Source: Ptychodera flava
Lineage: Eukaryota; Hemichordata; Enteropneusta; Ptychoderidae
Reading direction: 5' to 3'
DNA length: 64,000 nucleotides
Assembly: GCF_041260155.1 (NCBI RefSeq)
Contig: NC_091931.1
Span: forward strand, 17,807,166 to 17,871,165
Shown: piece after piece, positions 53,380-64,000 of the stretch
How positions within the stretch are numbered: position 1 is the first letter of the stretch
Layout: every line of letters starts with the position of its first letter
Notes under the pieces: generated by a model
Seen by the model: only the letters and a program-made list of their open reading frames with translations
Told to the model about the DNA's origin: nothing
Database searches by the model: none
Program-made: the position numbers and the translations under genes

Positions 53380-53536
53380 TTGACACAGACGACAGCGAAG
53401 TACAGGCAGCTGTATAAAATGTAACAGGAGCATTTGTAGGGGCTTCAGCTGTATCATCATAGGCAAATATGTTCATATCCCTCTTTGGAATTTTGACCCA
53501 GAAGGAAAGTCAACAGCAAAATAGTGCCAAAAATAT
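53380..53536 (-). other. Possible terminal exon of an unidentified minus-strand gene
   Basis: A strong acceptor (CTTTTTCTTTTCAG) is followed by about 155 bases ending just before AATAAA at 53379-53374. Frame 1 reads IFGTILLLTFLLGQNSKEGY and stops; frame 2 reads YFWHYFAVDFPSGSKFQRGI and stops. No upstream exon was found, so frame and identity are unknown. Confidence 0.25.
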
Positions 53537-54734
53537 CTGAAAAGAAAAAGAAAATTAATGAAAAGGAAAAAACGGTCAAATGTTAACAGGAACTAACCAC
53601 TATTGAGTTTTTTTTACCAAAACAAATATACTAAGATTTCCATAGCAGTTACATCAAATGAAACTGGTGATCCATCCCTTCTGACAACCATCATATGACA
53701 CAATTTCATTGTTTTCAGTGGTTAGTTTGGACCTTTACACTTCGAACAGGGGTCAAAGATAGTTCAAAAAATGGATGAAAAAAGAACTCAAAGATTGAAG
53801 CAATTCAATCAAAGTAAAATGTACATAACATCTATGAACACTTCTCTCAGCACTCTGTCTAATGAAAACATATTTCATGATCGAGCTAGTAATAAGTGAG
53901 GAAACAAAACATTCAAGTGGAACTTGGAAGTGATTTACAAGTAAAATTACAAGAAGTTGGAAGTGCAGTCAAATCTGAGAAGTGTTTAAATAAGTAATAA
54001 TGATGGAAAATTGTTCACTTTGTTCCAACTATATTTGAATATTATATCATGTTTGTGCTTGTGGCCTGAAATTAATGTACACCTATCCCTTTACTGGAAA
54101 AATCTCATCATGGTGCAAACAGATCAAGTCATTTCGTTGTCACAGGTATGGCAGCATCCAGTGTTTTCCAGTATTTGATGCTCATTCAAAAATCTGTTGC
54201 ACTTGAATAAAATGCTGCACAAAATAGTGGTGATCCCTCCCTCTTTGAAATACCAAGAATTTCAAGGAAGTTTTTTGAAATGTTAAGAGTCTGAAAAAAA
54301 TCCAACTAGATTTGCCATGATAGGCAAGCTAAGTAATTTCAATTTCATGTTACATGTATATCTCTTTTCGCTTTTAACTCCGAGTTTATATGTCATTTTG
54401 CATAATTTTAATTTTGTCCACATGTACCTGCATACCAATGTGCAAGGAACTTCAATATCAGCTTTTTTAAATATTAGGGTTTCTTTAGAAACAACTTTTC
54501 TTAAGTTAGCATTTTTATGAGTCACAGAACAACTTCACAAAGTCAGTCAAAAACTCAAAAATGCTATTCAAGCATGTTATGAGTATTGGAGCTTAACTGT
54601 ACTGTACACTACTTCATTTGTGTAGACTTTTTTGTTTAAAATAGTTATTTTATCAAAAGTAAAGGGGAAAAAAACCGTAAGTTCTTATAACCTTTTCGTT
54701 TGTTATGGTAATAAGTACATTTCATATATATCTC

Positions 54735-54965
54735 AGGCTGGTACACATAGCCTCACAAACACCACAGATTGCGTACAGCATATGCAATGTTATTGTTGAC
54801 AAATGAATTCAAGTCCAGACCAGAACTCAGTCATCAACAACATCTGATAAACAGGGTTTGTTGTCTAGTTGGATACTTGGCATTCCAACGTGATTTTTTA
54901 GAGTATGACAAGAAAGTGCATTTTAGAGTAGAACAAAACAAAAAAATTCTGGAAAATATACCAAA
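54735..54965. repeat. Dispersed repeat family A, diverged copy 3
   Basis: CAGCATATGCAATGTTATTG and the following GACAAATGAATTCAAGTCCA align with the family A words of 740-1040, with more drift. Intergenic. Confidence 0.45.
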
Positions 54966-55564
54966 AGTTGCTGCTTTAGGAATTTAGAATTGAGCCATGT
55001 AATATTTTATGTTTCAAACTTTTTTTTTATTAAGAAATGCTGCTTCTGTGATACTCTTATGTCTTTGAAAAGATTTTGTACCAAAGAAAATTATTCTGTC
55101 ACATCTTAACAACGTTTGATGTGGTTAAGAGGTTTCAGTCTTTTACAAAAAAAAGTGTACAATAAGTAGTGTCCATGGTAAACAGACAATTTCTTCAAAC
55201 TATTCTCTTTATCAGACAGATTTTCTACACCTGAAAACAGAGTAAGGTCAGGTGAGGATTTTTTTTGATTTTTATTTTTTTGCTTTCTATGACCCGTAGA
55301 AAATTCCCTTGGTAACCACATGTAGCATGTTTGAACATACAAAGGAGGAAGTTGCATGAGGTCAAGTGCAATACCAGGAATACGTATATTTTGTCTTTGG
55401 CCAACATTTTCAACTTTTGTCTTTACTAAAAAAACTGTTTTGAACAGAGTCGACTGAACTATTAGTTGACAGTGAGGTGACTTTTGGCTTCCAACCTATG
55501 CATGGTATTAAATGGAAAAAAATGCTGTAGCTTTACAAAATAAGGCATTTCGTTTGTTCTGTAA

Positions 55565-55815
55565 AATTAATCCATTGTGTTCATCGTGCTTTCCCTGGAA
55601 TGCAAAGCCTTACAAACACAACATGTACAGTGTGCAATGTTAATCCTGACAGGTGAATTCTTGTCCAGACTGAATTTTAGTCGTCTAACCAAGCATCAGA
55701 CATATACCTATCTGGCCAAGTTAAAGCAAAGACAGTAGAATCCCCCCCCCCCCCGCCTCCCACTGTCTGTGGTTGAACACTTGGAATTTTGACATGACGT
55801 CGGGAGTAGAGCAAG
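55565..55815. repeat. Dispersed repeat family A, diverged copy 4
   Basis: GTGTGCAATGTTAATCCTGA, then GTGAATTCTTGTCCAGACTG, follows the same order as copy 3. A run of 14 C lies in its second half. Confidence 0.45.
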
Positions 55816-56870
55816 AAACTCTATTTCACAAACATAACTAAATTGTAAGAATATATGCCTAAAGTTGTTAGCCAGTGGAGCCTTGAATATTCAAATTGGG
55901 TCAAAGGTGATGGTGCTGAAGAGCAGAAAGTTGGTTTCACCACAATTTTCACAGTGAAAACATGAAATGTAGACTTCCATATCTTTAAGCATAAAGTACT
56001 TCTGGTAGTACAACTGGATCAATTTTACAATGTATCGGAATTACTGACAGAAGGTGCAATTACATGAATTGCTTTTTACCATGTAGCGGATGCAGAAAGA
56101 AAAAGATTCTAACTTTCTGAAATAAAGTTTGATAAAAACAGATTATTTTGTGTTGTTATTTCATGAAATGTATTTCAACAGGGCTGATTGCACTCGAGAC
56201 AACTTGCCAGAAAGTTGATGATTTCGGTTGCCTGCTTGATTCACATACAATTACTATATTATTATTATGTACTCTTATTGCTATTACTACTACACTGTAC
56301 TATTAATGCCATGTTCATGCTACGAAAAATCCATAACATGCATGTACAAAAACACTGGAATTGAACAAACCTTTACAGCGCTGTAATAGACTACTTTCGG
56401 AACGAAACAAATATCAGTACCGTAAATACCGTTGAAATGCCGCCTCCAACGTCTGAAGCCGAACAATAATCGTACTGTCAGAGAAGATAGGCAACTTTGG
56501 TCGTAGGTGGCGCCAGTTAATGTGAGGCTGTATGGCTTCATTCCATTCAACAATACTAGGTATGCCTGACGCCGGGCAATCGTCGTATACTGATACTATG
56601 AAAGTGCAACTTCTGCATGCATGATATTTGTTGTAAACCCAATTTCCGAGGTGAATGCACTAACAAATTTCAAAACATGATTTATCCAATATTTGACACA
56701 GACGCGAGAACGATATATCTTTGTACCAATTTTCATCAATTTTGCATCCGAGTCCGCAGATGTTCTATCGCGTACAGGTCCCGGGGTACAGGTACTGATT
56801 ACCATTACGTGAATGATGGCGATGAATGGCGGAGAATCGACTTTAGTCCTACATAGCCATTTCGCATGCT

Positions 56871-57235
56871 TTAAAGTAATATGCACATCGAAAGTGAAAG
56901 ACTTAAACTTTTGCTCAAACTTTCCTTAAGAATATTTAAACCATTCTCTTTCAACATCAAGAATAAAAATCGGGGGTCACCGTGCAAATTTTGGTACCAG
57001 AGAAACAAATAACACAAGATTTTCAGATATTTGAAATTCAAAATGGCCGCCATCCCTGTGTTAACTCTATGGAGAAAAATAAAAAATTTTCGAATTTCGA
57101 AAAATTAAGCCGACGTAAAGTTTTCTTACACCAAGAGCTTTAAAATGAACCCTCACAAGTGGTACATGTATATCAGAGGAGAATTGTAAAAGTTTGAGAG
57201 TCCGGATGTCTGTCCCGAGGCGCGTTCTACCTTAA
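56871..57235. repeat. TTAAGGT-ended MITE family B, copy 2
   Basis: Runs from TTAAAGTAATATGCACATCG to CCCGAGGCGCGTTCTACCTT then AA. Shares AAGTGAAAGACTTAAACTTT, AATGGCCGCCATCCCTG and the CCGAGG end with 62225-62670 and, inverted, with 10916-11259. Confidence 0.7.
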
Positions 57236-57999
57236 ATGTAATTGCATTTTAACAACTGTTTCGCATCTTTTTTCGTACATTAATGTTTTCCCAGACTTCG
57301 TCTCGAAAATTATGAAACTGAATGTCATCGTCACCTTGACAAAACACGTTACGTGAGCATAGAATACGAAATGTGCAACGTTCGTTGATCCTGGTGCTAC
57401 GGGGTGCGAACCGTAGGCTAATTGAAAGAATTCAGTTTCAGTACCAGCAAATAATTATAATAAATCATGGACGATGTACTCATATTTTCAAAAAGGATGC
57501 TTCAGATTATAAACGCGTTTCCCTCCAGCAGCGATAAAGCTATCCCTACGACCGCGCCCGTCATCACTGATAATAACGAGAGGCAAGAGATTGTTATTCA
57601 GATACGAAAGATACGCAGGATAAACGGATAAATGAACTTTGCTAGCACAGAAACATTAACCTAACCTGCCCGGCGATGAGTCATTCCACAAGGAGTGGCC
57701 CAGACAAGTTAATAAGCAACACCTGGATCGGCGTCTGTACCTGTATTATATATCGAACATACTGATGTGTAGTGGACAACAGCGTTATCCTGCCATGATA
57801 ACTCCACTGTCCCGCATCATGATATTTATTTGAGATATCTGCAGGGCTAATTACCCAGTGCACCAAGCTTTTATCAATGGACCGCACGTAGCGTGCTGCA
57901 GGCGCACCTGTACACATCGGCCGTCCACGCGGACTGAGCGACACCGCCGATAAACTCCCGTTTCTCTGATTTGATATTTTCCAGCTCAGGAGCTTTGCC

Positions 58000-60900
58000 A
58001 TGGCAGTGTCGGTTCTTCCCGTGTCAGCTCTCAGCTTTGGCTTGCTTGCCGCCACATTTTACGCAATGAATTCCTTCTTAGAAGGCTACTCAACAAATTC
58101 TCCGCTGTACTTGTGTCTGGTGTTTGTTTTAACAGGTAGGTAACATTCAAATTATTTGTCAGTGAGTAAGCTTATGTTCTTCATGGGTTCAAGGCGAAGG
58201 CCCATATGTCATATAGTAGTAGCACATACAATTACGCCAAGATCGAAAAAGAAGAGTAAAGACAGAATGTATAACAAGCGTTCAAGCACGGTCCCTCCAC
58301 AAAATTTTTGTGGAGCGACCGTGGTTCAAGTTACTGATAAATAAAGCTACAAGTTCCATGTCTTTGACAAAATTTGGCCCATTGATTAGACCTACCATGC
58401 ACAAACGGGTAATTATAAAACGCCGAATGGAAAAGACCAACAAGCGTGTTGAAAAGCATGCTAAACTCAGTGATTTCATGAGATTTTCCTCTTTTAATAT
58501 TTCGACCGTAAGTCCAAAATGATAGTTCAACTATGGTTGCCAAGTTTTGCTCAACAGCGACCTACGCTAAATAAAGGATGCGTGTGATAATATGACAGAA
58601 CCCCATGGCGAGAGAGTGCAAGCGCGCCGTACCAGCGGTATTTGCACGAGTGTTTGCGGGGGATCCGGCGGTCGTGCTTTCACGAGCGCAGCGAGTGAAA
58701 GGACAGCCGGATTCAACGCAAACATGAGTGCAAATACCGCTGGTACGGCAAGCTTGCTCGCTCGCCATGGGGTTCTGTTATTATTACATATGTTTCCCCC
58801 AGTTTATTTTATCGAGAAAAAAAAGGAACACATTTTAAATAGTTTACGCGACACACATTGAAAGACAAGGATCACGCGCTGTTCTATTCATTTGCATGCA
58901 GGTATGGAATAATGTTTTTGGTATTTGCACTGCAGTGCAAATACCGGTAGTACGCGCGCGCTTCGATGCAAGTAAACTGTGGTACATATGTAATAACTTG
59001 TTTTATCACCTCCACTGATTACGATATGCCTTTTCTGCTTTTACACGGAGAAGCTCAATTTTTCTTGTTCGTCATTAAAGTAAGTACCTCTGGTAAGAAG
59101 AGATCAACAACAAATAGACATATCTCTTCGTTCATACCGTCGCTCTGTGGAGAGTAGACTGCCCCCCCCCCCCCCCCCCCCCGAAGTCACTTGGCCTTTC
59201 TCGGCAGCAGTTACTGGCTGTGGGCACAGTCCCCTGTGATCTATTCCGCTCTTGGACTATGCGTCCCATAGACGTGTATATATATATATATATGCCTTTC
59301 TCAGGCATATGTACACATGTCTATGGGCGCATAGTCCAAAGGCGGAATAGATAACAGGGGACTGTGCTGTGGGCCTCCGCGTTAACTCCATCCACACGCA
59401 ACAACCTGCCAGAGTATATTGCTTCAACTCTGTTTTGATCTTCCTATGCCCTCAGACTTGGGGCAAGTCGAGAGTCGAGAGTTGTTCACATAAGCATGCA
59501 TATGTTCTTTACGTTTACCAGGTTGTCTGGGCTGCGTGGCCTTCATCTCAACAGTGTTTACGTTACGGATAACCGATCGTCTGCTATCGGACACCCACAC
59601 GACCTTCACTGCGCTTGCGCAGTTCCTCTTCACTCAGGTTCTGGCCGTCGTCGGCCGTTTCTGGACGATGAAATCCCTCGAAGAGGACACGCGGAAAGCC
59701 AGCCAGGCACAGGAGAAATTTCTAGCGGAACTTCTGTCGGAAAATGCCAAAACAGAGTACGGCATCCGCTACGACTTCGCCGAGGTGAAAAATAAAGTCG
59801 ATTACGTCGCCCAGGTGCCTCTGTCGACGTACAAAAATTACAAAGATTACGTCAAGAAAATCACGAAGGGGGAGCAACGCATCTTGACCGAAGATACAGT
59901 CACGTATCTGTCGATGACGGCGGGCACAACTGGCGCCCCGACTGTTATTCCGACGACCTACACCTCTCTTGGCACATACATAAAAGAGTTCTCAGTTCCT
60001 ACCAACTATGTAGTCAGCCGCGACTTTCCGTCGACGAAGAAGTTACAGAAATCATTGATGATGACTTTTCCCAATGTTGTTAGCGTGACAGAGGGCGGGC
60101 TACCGATCGGTCCCCTGAGCGGCACCAGTTCCGACGACTCTCAGCTTATGTGGCTGATGCAGACGACGCCGAAAGCAGTGCTGGGCATCAGAGAAGAGAG
60201 TAAAATCATATATATTCACATTCTCTTCGCCCTTCTGGACAAGAACATGTGTAAGATAGTGAGCAACTTCACGTCTACCGTGTACACCATGTTCGTCGCC
60301 CTTGAAACCAACTGGGAGCAACTAGTTGACGACATCGAGAGGGGAAGCTTGGAGGCGAAATCGGACATTTCTCTCGACGTACGGCAAGAACTGAACACGC
60401 AACTCTCGCCGAGACCTGGTCGAGCCGCCGAGCTGAGAAAGGAGTTCGAAAAGGGCTTCGATGATATAGCACGCCGTATTTGGCCGTCGTTGGTCGTGAT
60501 CGTTGCTGGAGATTCTGGTACAGTCGGTCATTATGGTGATCTGATTCGAAAGAAATACGTCAGAGGTAAAATAGATTTTATTGCGTTTTTTTTATTTCAT
60601 TTTCAAACACATCCATCCATCTCACAATGCAAGACAGTCAACAAAATCAGTCAAAACTAGTATAACATTGTAATATGACAATAATTTAAGACTTTTGTTG
60701 GTTCTCGTCCAAACGTCTATCACCTTTTAAATGGCGATTCTTTTTTCACACAGAAAAGGTTTTCAGACAAAGTTGCGTCGCCGCTACACCGACGTCACTT
60801 TTACGTTTGTGTTATAAAAACATTCTGAACGCTCGGCGTCGGCCTAGCGTTGTACCAATTTTGTCGCGATCGGGAAGGGGTCTAGGGCCGACACAAAATC

Positions 60901-62998
60901 AGAGTCGGTCCTGATTTCCGAGTGTGTGGACGCAGAACACCGGCCCTGGTTCCAGATAATCGCCCAGTTTGATCATGGATCTTTTTAAGGGTCTATGGTT
61001 TGATCGTCAAGTTTATATTTACCCGAAGTTTGCAATACAATCCTTTCAGAGCGACACTGGAACGACATTTTCCAACCGAACTTCTCTCCGCAAACGAGAC
61101 CATGTAATTTTTAGTATCACTGAGCTAGCCTATAGTGCCAATACGCACTATAAACGCTGAGCGTTGAGCAGCATTTCCAATAAAAAATCCAACCATGCTT
61201 GTGTTCATTTCAGATGTACCCATCTATTCAAGTATCTACAGCGCCACCGAATGCGGTTTAGGAGTCAACTTGTGGCCGCTTAAAGAACGATCTAACTTCG
61301 TCCTGCGAACCAGAGCTAATTTCTACGAATTCATACCAATAGAGGAAACGTAAGTAAGGCAAACAAAAAAATGTGCTGTTCCGATAACCCGACCCACCCT
61401 ATTTTTAACCTGCCGACCCTAAATTTTTAGCCCTTATTTAGCCTGCGTAAACACAAAAGTAAAAGAAAAGAAAGAGAAAAACCATAAAATCACACGACCA
61501 TTATCTCGCGCTTGGTTTGTGCTTGAACGAGGATGTCTTTTATGTTTTTATACTTTTATATGTACGAGGCGTTTTCTGGAAATGTTGTGGCCAGTGTTTG
61601 ATCGCCCTGAACCCCTGAAAAATGCACATTTAAAAATTAACATATTATTATAAAAAAACTGCCTACCTACTTACCCTTGAAAACCATGTTATGGGAACAG
61701 CACAATTTATTTTTTTTTTTTTTGCCTAAACCTACAGCCGCCTGATTTCAATCATATTTCTTTTGCATGGGAACCGTGTTGTGTACAGTCGTATACTGTT
61801 GTAGATAGATTCAGTTACAGCCCAGACTCGTGGAAGGACCATAACAATCTCTTGTCATTCCTTTTGCTAAATTGGTTTTACACATAAGCTCTGCGAAACA
61901 TGCCGAAAATGGTTTGTCGACAGAGCTGACAGGATCCAACTTTAGGTCGCTAGAATGAAGAAATGATTCGTATATGGGCCCAGGAAATTTCCGAATTCGA
62001 CCATGTTGTTGTATCTGACAGGGTGTGAAAGTTAGTTAACTTAGTTTCACTTTCTGCATTGTTCGGAAAGTCGAATTTAACCAGCTGAATTCCTGCCTAG
62101 CAAAAGTTCTAAAATACGTGTGCATTTTGTCAACTCAACCAAAAAAAAGTATCTGTGTGCGTCGATGATGAATGTGGTTTTCTGGTATACCGATGATTGA
62201 GTTTCTTGGATGGCGTCTGATGTGTTAAGGTAATATGCGCCTCCGGAACAGATATTCACTCCAAGAGTGGTTGAAAGTGTTTGGAGCCAAAGATTAAGTC
62301 GTTCACTATCGAGGCGCATATTAGTATGCACATTGAAAGTGAAAGACTTGAACTTTGGGTCAACATCTTTCCAATAATTCTATTTAAAAATCAAAATTCG
62401 GGGTCATCATGGAAATTTTCTGGGTATAAAAATTTAGCTTAAATTTAGCACTGGTATTTGAAATTCTAAAAGGCCGCCATCCCTGAGTTAACCGTATAGA
62501 GAAACATTAATTTTTCAATTTTTACAAATATAAGCCCGTGAAAACTTTATTTACTCCATGACATTCAAACTGATCCCCCCCCCCCAAAAAAAAACCAAAA
62601 GTGGTCGACCAAAACAGTATGTAAGAAGTTTGAGATTCCCGATATATGTCCCGAGGCACATTCTAGCTTATGAGAAGCTGTTGCGAAAGGTAATATGAAA
62701 CCATGGCAACTGGTTAATAGTCAGTGACCCTTCACATGTTCCATCAGTGCACAGCTTTCTTCAATATCTGATAAGCAATTTACTCTGTTAGAAGATGTTT
62801 GTTCTTACAATTACCTTCATTTCCATTTTCTAGAGTTAATCCCGATCCCAAAACTTTGTTCCTGGACGAGGTGGAGGTAGATGAAGAGTACGAGGTTGTT
62901 GTTACCACTGTCGGAGGTCTATACCGGTACCGGCTCGGAGATGTCATCAAAGTGACTGGCTTTTACAATAACTGCCCCGTAGTTGAATATCGATACAA
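58000..62998 (+). CDS. GH3-superfamily acyl-adenylating enzyme (GHDC-like), 3' end outside window
   Basis: Four exons in phase: 58000-58135, 59522-60565 (1,044 bp), 61214-61349 and 62834-62998, about 494 codons so far; the last donor at 62999 shows that it continues. The N-terminus ([20 protein letters not shown]) and the exon 1/2 join ([18 protein letters not shown]) form two hydrophobic segments, suggesting a signal anchor. The core follows GH3 order: [14 protein letters not shown] (nucleotide-binding loop), [30 protein letters not shown] with [22 protein letters not shown] and [20 protein letters not shown]. Plant GH3s adenylate acids such as auxin or jasmonate and join them to amino acids; the animal member GHDC has no settled substrate. 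Introns 1 and 3 hold foldbacks and a MITE. Family assignment is firm, substrate unknown. Confidence 0.92.
58586..58785. repeat. 200 bp foldback in intron 1 of the GH3-like gene
   Basis: AACAGAACCCCATGGCGAG, CGTACCAGCGGTATTTGCAC, TGTTTGCG and ATCCGGC on the left recur inverted on the right around GCTTTCACGAGCGCAGCGAG, itself a hairpin. Arms of about 90 bp. A GCAAATACCGGTAGTACGCG fragment at 58933 resembles one arm and may be a broken second copy. Confidence 0.85.
59161..59182. repeat. C homopolymer tract
   Basis: About 22 consecutive C in intron 1 of the GH3-like gene; its length may be unreliable in the assembly. Confidence 0.9.
59224..59368. repeat. 145 bp foldback close to exon 2 of the GH3-like gene
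   Basis: GCACAGTCCCCTGTGATCTA, TTCCGC, TTGGACTATGCG and CCATAGAC on the left are matched inverted on the right with few mismatches; the loop is a short TA run and GCCTTTCTCAGGC. Ends about 150 bases before the exon 2 acceptor. Confidence 0.88.
62225..62670. repeat. TTAAGGT-ended MITE family B, copy 3 with extra inverted segment
   Basis: Starts TTAAGGTAATATGCGCCTCC; an inverted GAGGCGCATATTA recurs at about 62311, directly before the part colinear with 56871-57235 (GTGAAAGACTTGAACTTT, GGCCGCCATCCCTGAG, CCCGAGGCACATTCTAGCTT). It may be two overlapping insertions or a rearranged copy, in intron 3 of the GH3-like gene. Confidence 0.6.
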
Positions 62999-63299
62999 GT
63001 AAGGGTCGCTATTTCATCTGTAAGACTCTAAAACTAGAAACCTGTTAGAATATTATCTAAAACAATCTAAAGCAATCGGTAAAAGAGATACCTGTGTTTA
63101 TTAGTGAAGGAATATTTAAATGATTAATAAAGTAAAAGGGTGGATTCGCATATTTTAATTTAAATGGCGTCACTCACGGAACGCAGGTAACAAATATAGT
63201 TTCTTTAGTTGAAGGGAGAATGGCTGTTCAATTGAAGGGACAGTGACTGTAACTGCTCATAACATTTTTTTTCTGTAAGACAAGTCCAGATTCTGAATC

Positions 63300-63480
63300 T
63301 TTGCCCTTTAAAGTATGATAAAATACAAAGAAATGGCTTTACAGTCTATTATCGTGCTGTATGAAAGTTAATCTTAGAGCGGACCTGAATTCAGTCATCG
63401 ACAAGATGTTGGCATTATTACACACGTACAGACTGTGTTGGCAATTTGAACACTGGGCATATCGATCTAACCAAAGAACA
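63300..63480. repeat. Dispersed repeat family A, weak copy 5
   Basis: TGAATTCAGTCATCGACAAG and nearby words follow the order seen at 54735-54965, with heavy drift. Confidence 0.35.
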
Positions 63481-63593
63481 GAACAGGAAGCTTAACAAAA
63501 CATAGACAAAAACACTTGAGATTACATAAAAAGTTACACATGGTGGACTTTTGACTGCAGCGAACAGCTTGGTATCGGGTAATAAGATCTTAA

Positions 63594-63808
63594 CCCTTTG
63601 AATGCTGTAAATTTTCCCGCCAAAACTTTTGTGCACAATTTTACCAATTTTTTACCGATTTTGTGTAATTTTTTTGACAATGTTGGACCGAAGGGACATT
63701 ACTGTTCCTTGGCTACAGTTTTTGATCAAAATTATGGAAGAAACATGAAAAAATTGTGGGGGTTACATTTTACAAAGGCGGCAAAAATTGACTTCGGCGC
63801 TCAGAGGG
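63594..63808. mobile_element. TTAA-type MITE family D, copy 2
   Basis: Starts CCCTTTGAATGCTGTAA, ends TTCGGCGCTCAGAGGG and is flanked by perfect TTAA on both sides; 215 bp, colinear with 50321-50556. Confidence 0.85.
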
Positions 63809-64000
63809 TTAATGTGTGCTGACGTACAGCCGAAAAGTGCCGACAGTACATGCAAGAATCGAAAGAGAAAATCGGTTTCTTGGTATACTCAATAATCCAA
63901 CGTGCAAGAATTAATGAAGCACTCATCACCAAATTGAGTGAGAAGTAAAGTGCCTTGCTAGAGTCTCGAATTCACCATCCTCTGATAGTGAACAAGCAAC

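Larger units (their letters stand above)
51034..57999. other. Spacer between CCDC134 and the GH3-like gene
   Basis: Contains the CCDC134 3' UTR, a 36-40 bp tandem duplication around 51592-51668 (AGGAGAATTTTCTTTTTC unit), family A copies at 54735 and 55565, a GACTGGAAG foldback at 52849, a family B MITE at 56871, a 14 bp C tract at 55742 and one possible minus-strand terminal exon at 53380-53536. Otherwise only short, unsupported frames. Confidence 0.5.
62999..64000. other. Intron of the GH3-like gene to the window end
   Basis: After the donor GTAAGG at 62999 no further GH3 exon is visible. The stretch holds a weak family A repeat copy (about 63300-63480) and a TTAA-type MITE (63594-63808). 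The rest is AT-rich without recognisable features. Confidence 0.6.

Noticed and set aside
57681-58055. 124-codon minus-strand frame over the GH3-like first exon
   Set aside because: Shadow of the plus-strand promoter and exon 1, which has family continuity and a proper donor.
58288-58323. Hairpin ACGGTCCCTCCAC / GTGGAGCGACCGT, with similar GGGACCGTGG words near 15030 and 23330
   Set aside because: Too short and too variable between sites to define a family here; it may be a MITE end but cannot be supported.

Overview
The window is a stretch of animal nuclear genome. Its genes have spliced exons with GT-AG junctions, AATAAA polyadenylation signals and metazoan proteins, and the DNA is AT-rich, full of short DNA-transposon debris, and contains a short TTAGGG-type interstitial telomeric tract. 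The protein sequences resemble, but do not equal, the vertebrate orthologues, and an animal GH3-like enzyme is present. A marine invertebrate fits best, possibly a deuterostome such as a hemichordate, lancelet or echinoderm. The exact lineage cannot be fixed from the sequence alone.

Layout. 1-11.4 kb: no intact gene. It holds a 3.4 kb segment bounded by arrays of GTTCAA motifs and a broken rhodopsin-family GPCR fragment near 9.1-9.6 kb. 11.7-16.9 kb (minus): YIPF5/Yip1, six coding exons, 254 aa. 19.6-20.1 kb (minus): a one-exon hydrophobic 116-codon gene with its own poly(A) signals, tentatively TMEM243-like. 21.1-25.6 kb (plus): ribosomal protein L9 (uL6), four coding exons, 189 aa. 25.6-32.7 kb: no gene recognised; a 1.84 kb TA-flanked transposon lies here with a piece of a PHD-finger-like reading frame. 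32.7-42.0 kb (minus): YIPF6, seven coding exons, 222 aa. 42.25-51.0 kb (plus): CCDC134, six coding exons, about 229 aa, head-to-head with YIPF6 across a gap of about 200 bp. 51.0-58.0 kb: repeats and one possible terminal exon. 58.0-63.0 kb and beyond (plus): a GH3-superfamily acyl-adenylating enzyme with an N-terminal membrane segment; its 3' end lies outside the window.

Several genes act in the secretory pathway. YIPF5 and YIPF6 are five-span Golgi/ER membrane proteins of one family. CCDC134 is an ER-lumenal or secreted protein that ends in a KDEL-like tetrapeptide. RPL9 is a housekeeping ribosome gene. YIPF6 and CCDC134 share a short intergenic promoter with NRF1-, ETS- and YY1-like motifs.

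The introns and spacers carry a dense set of non-autonomous DNA transposons, several with readable target-site duplications: PIF/Harbinger-like (TTA/TAA), piggyBac-like (TTAA), hAT-like (5 and about 8 bp) and TA-flanked. The clearest events are a Harbinger-like insertion for which a related empty site lies 1 kb away, and a TTAA element inserted into one arm of an older palindrome. I saw no convincing retrovirus-like, Polinton or other virus-derived element, and no CRISPR, rRNA or tRNA.
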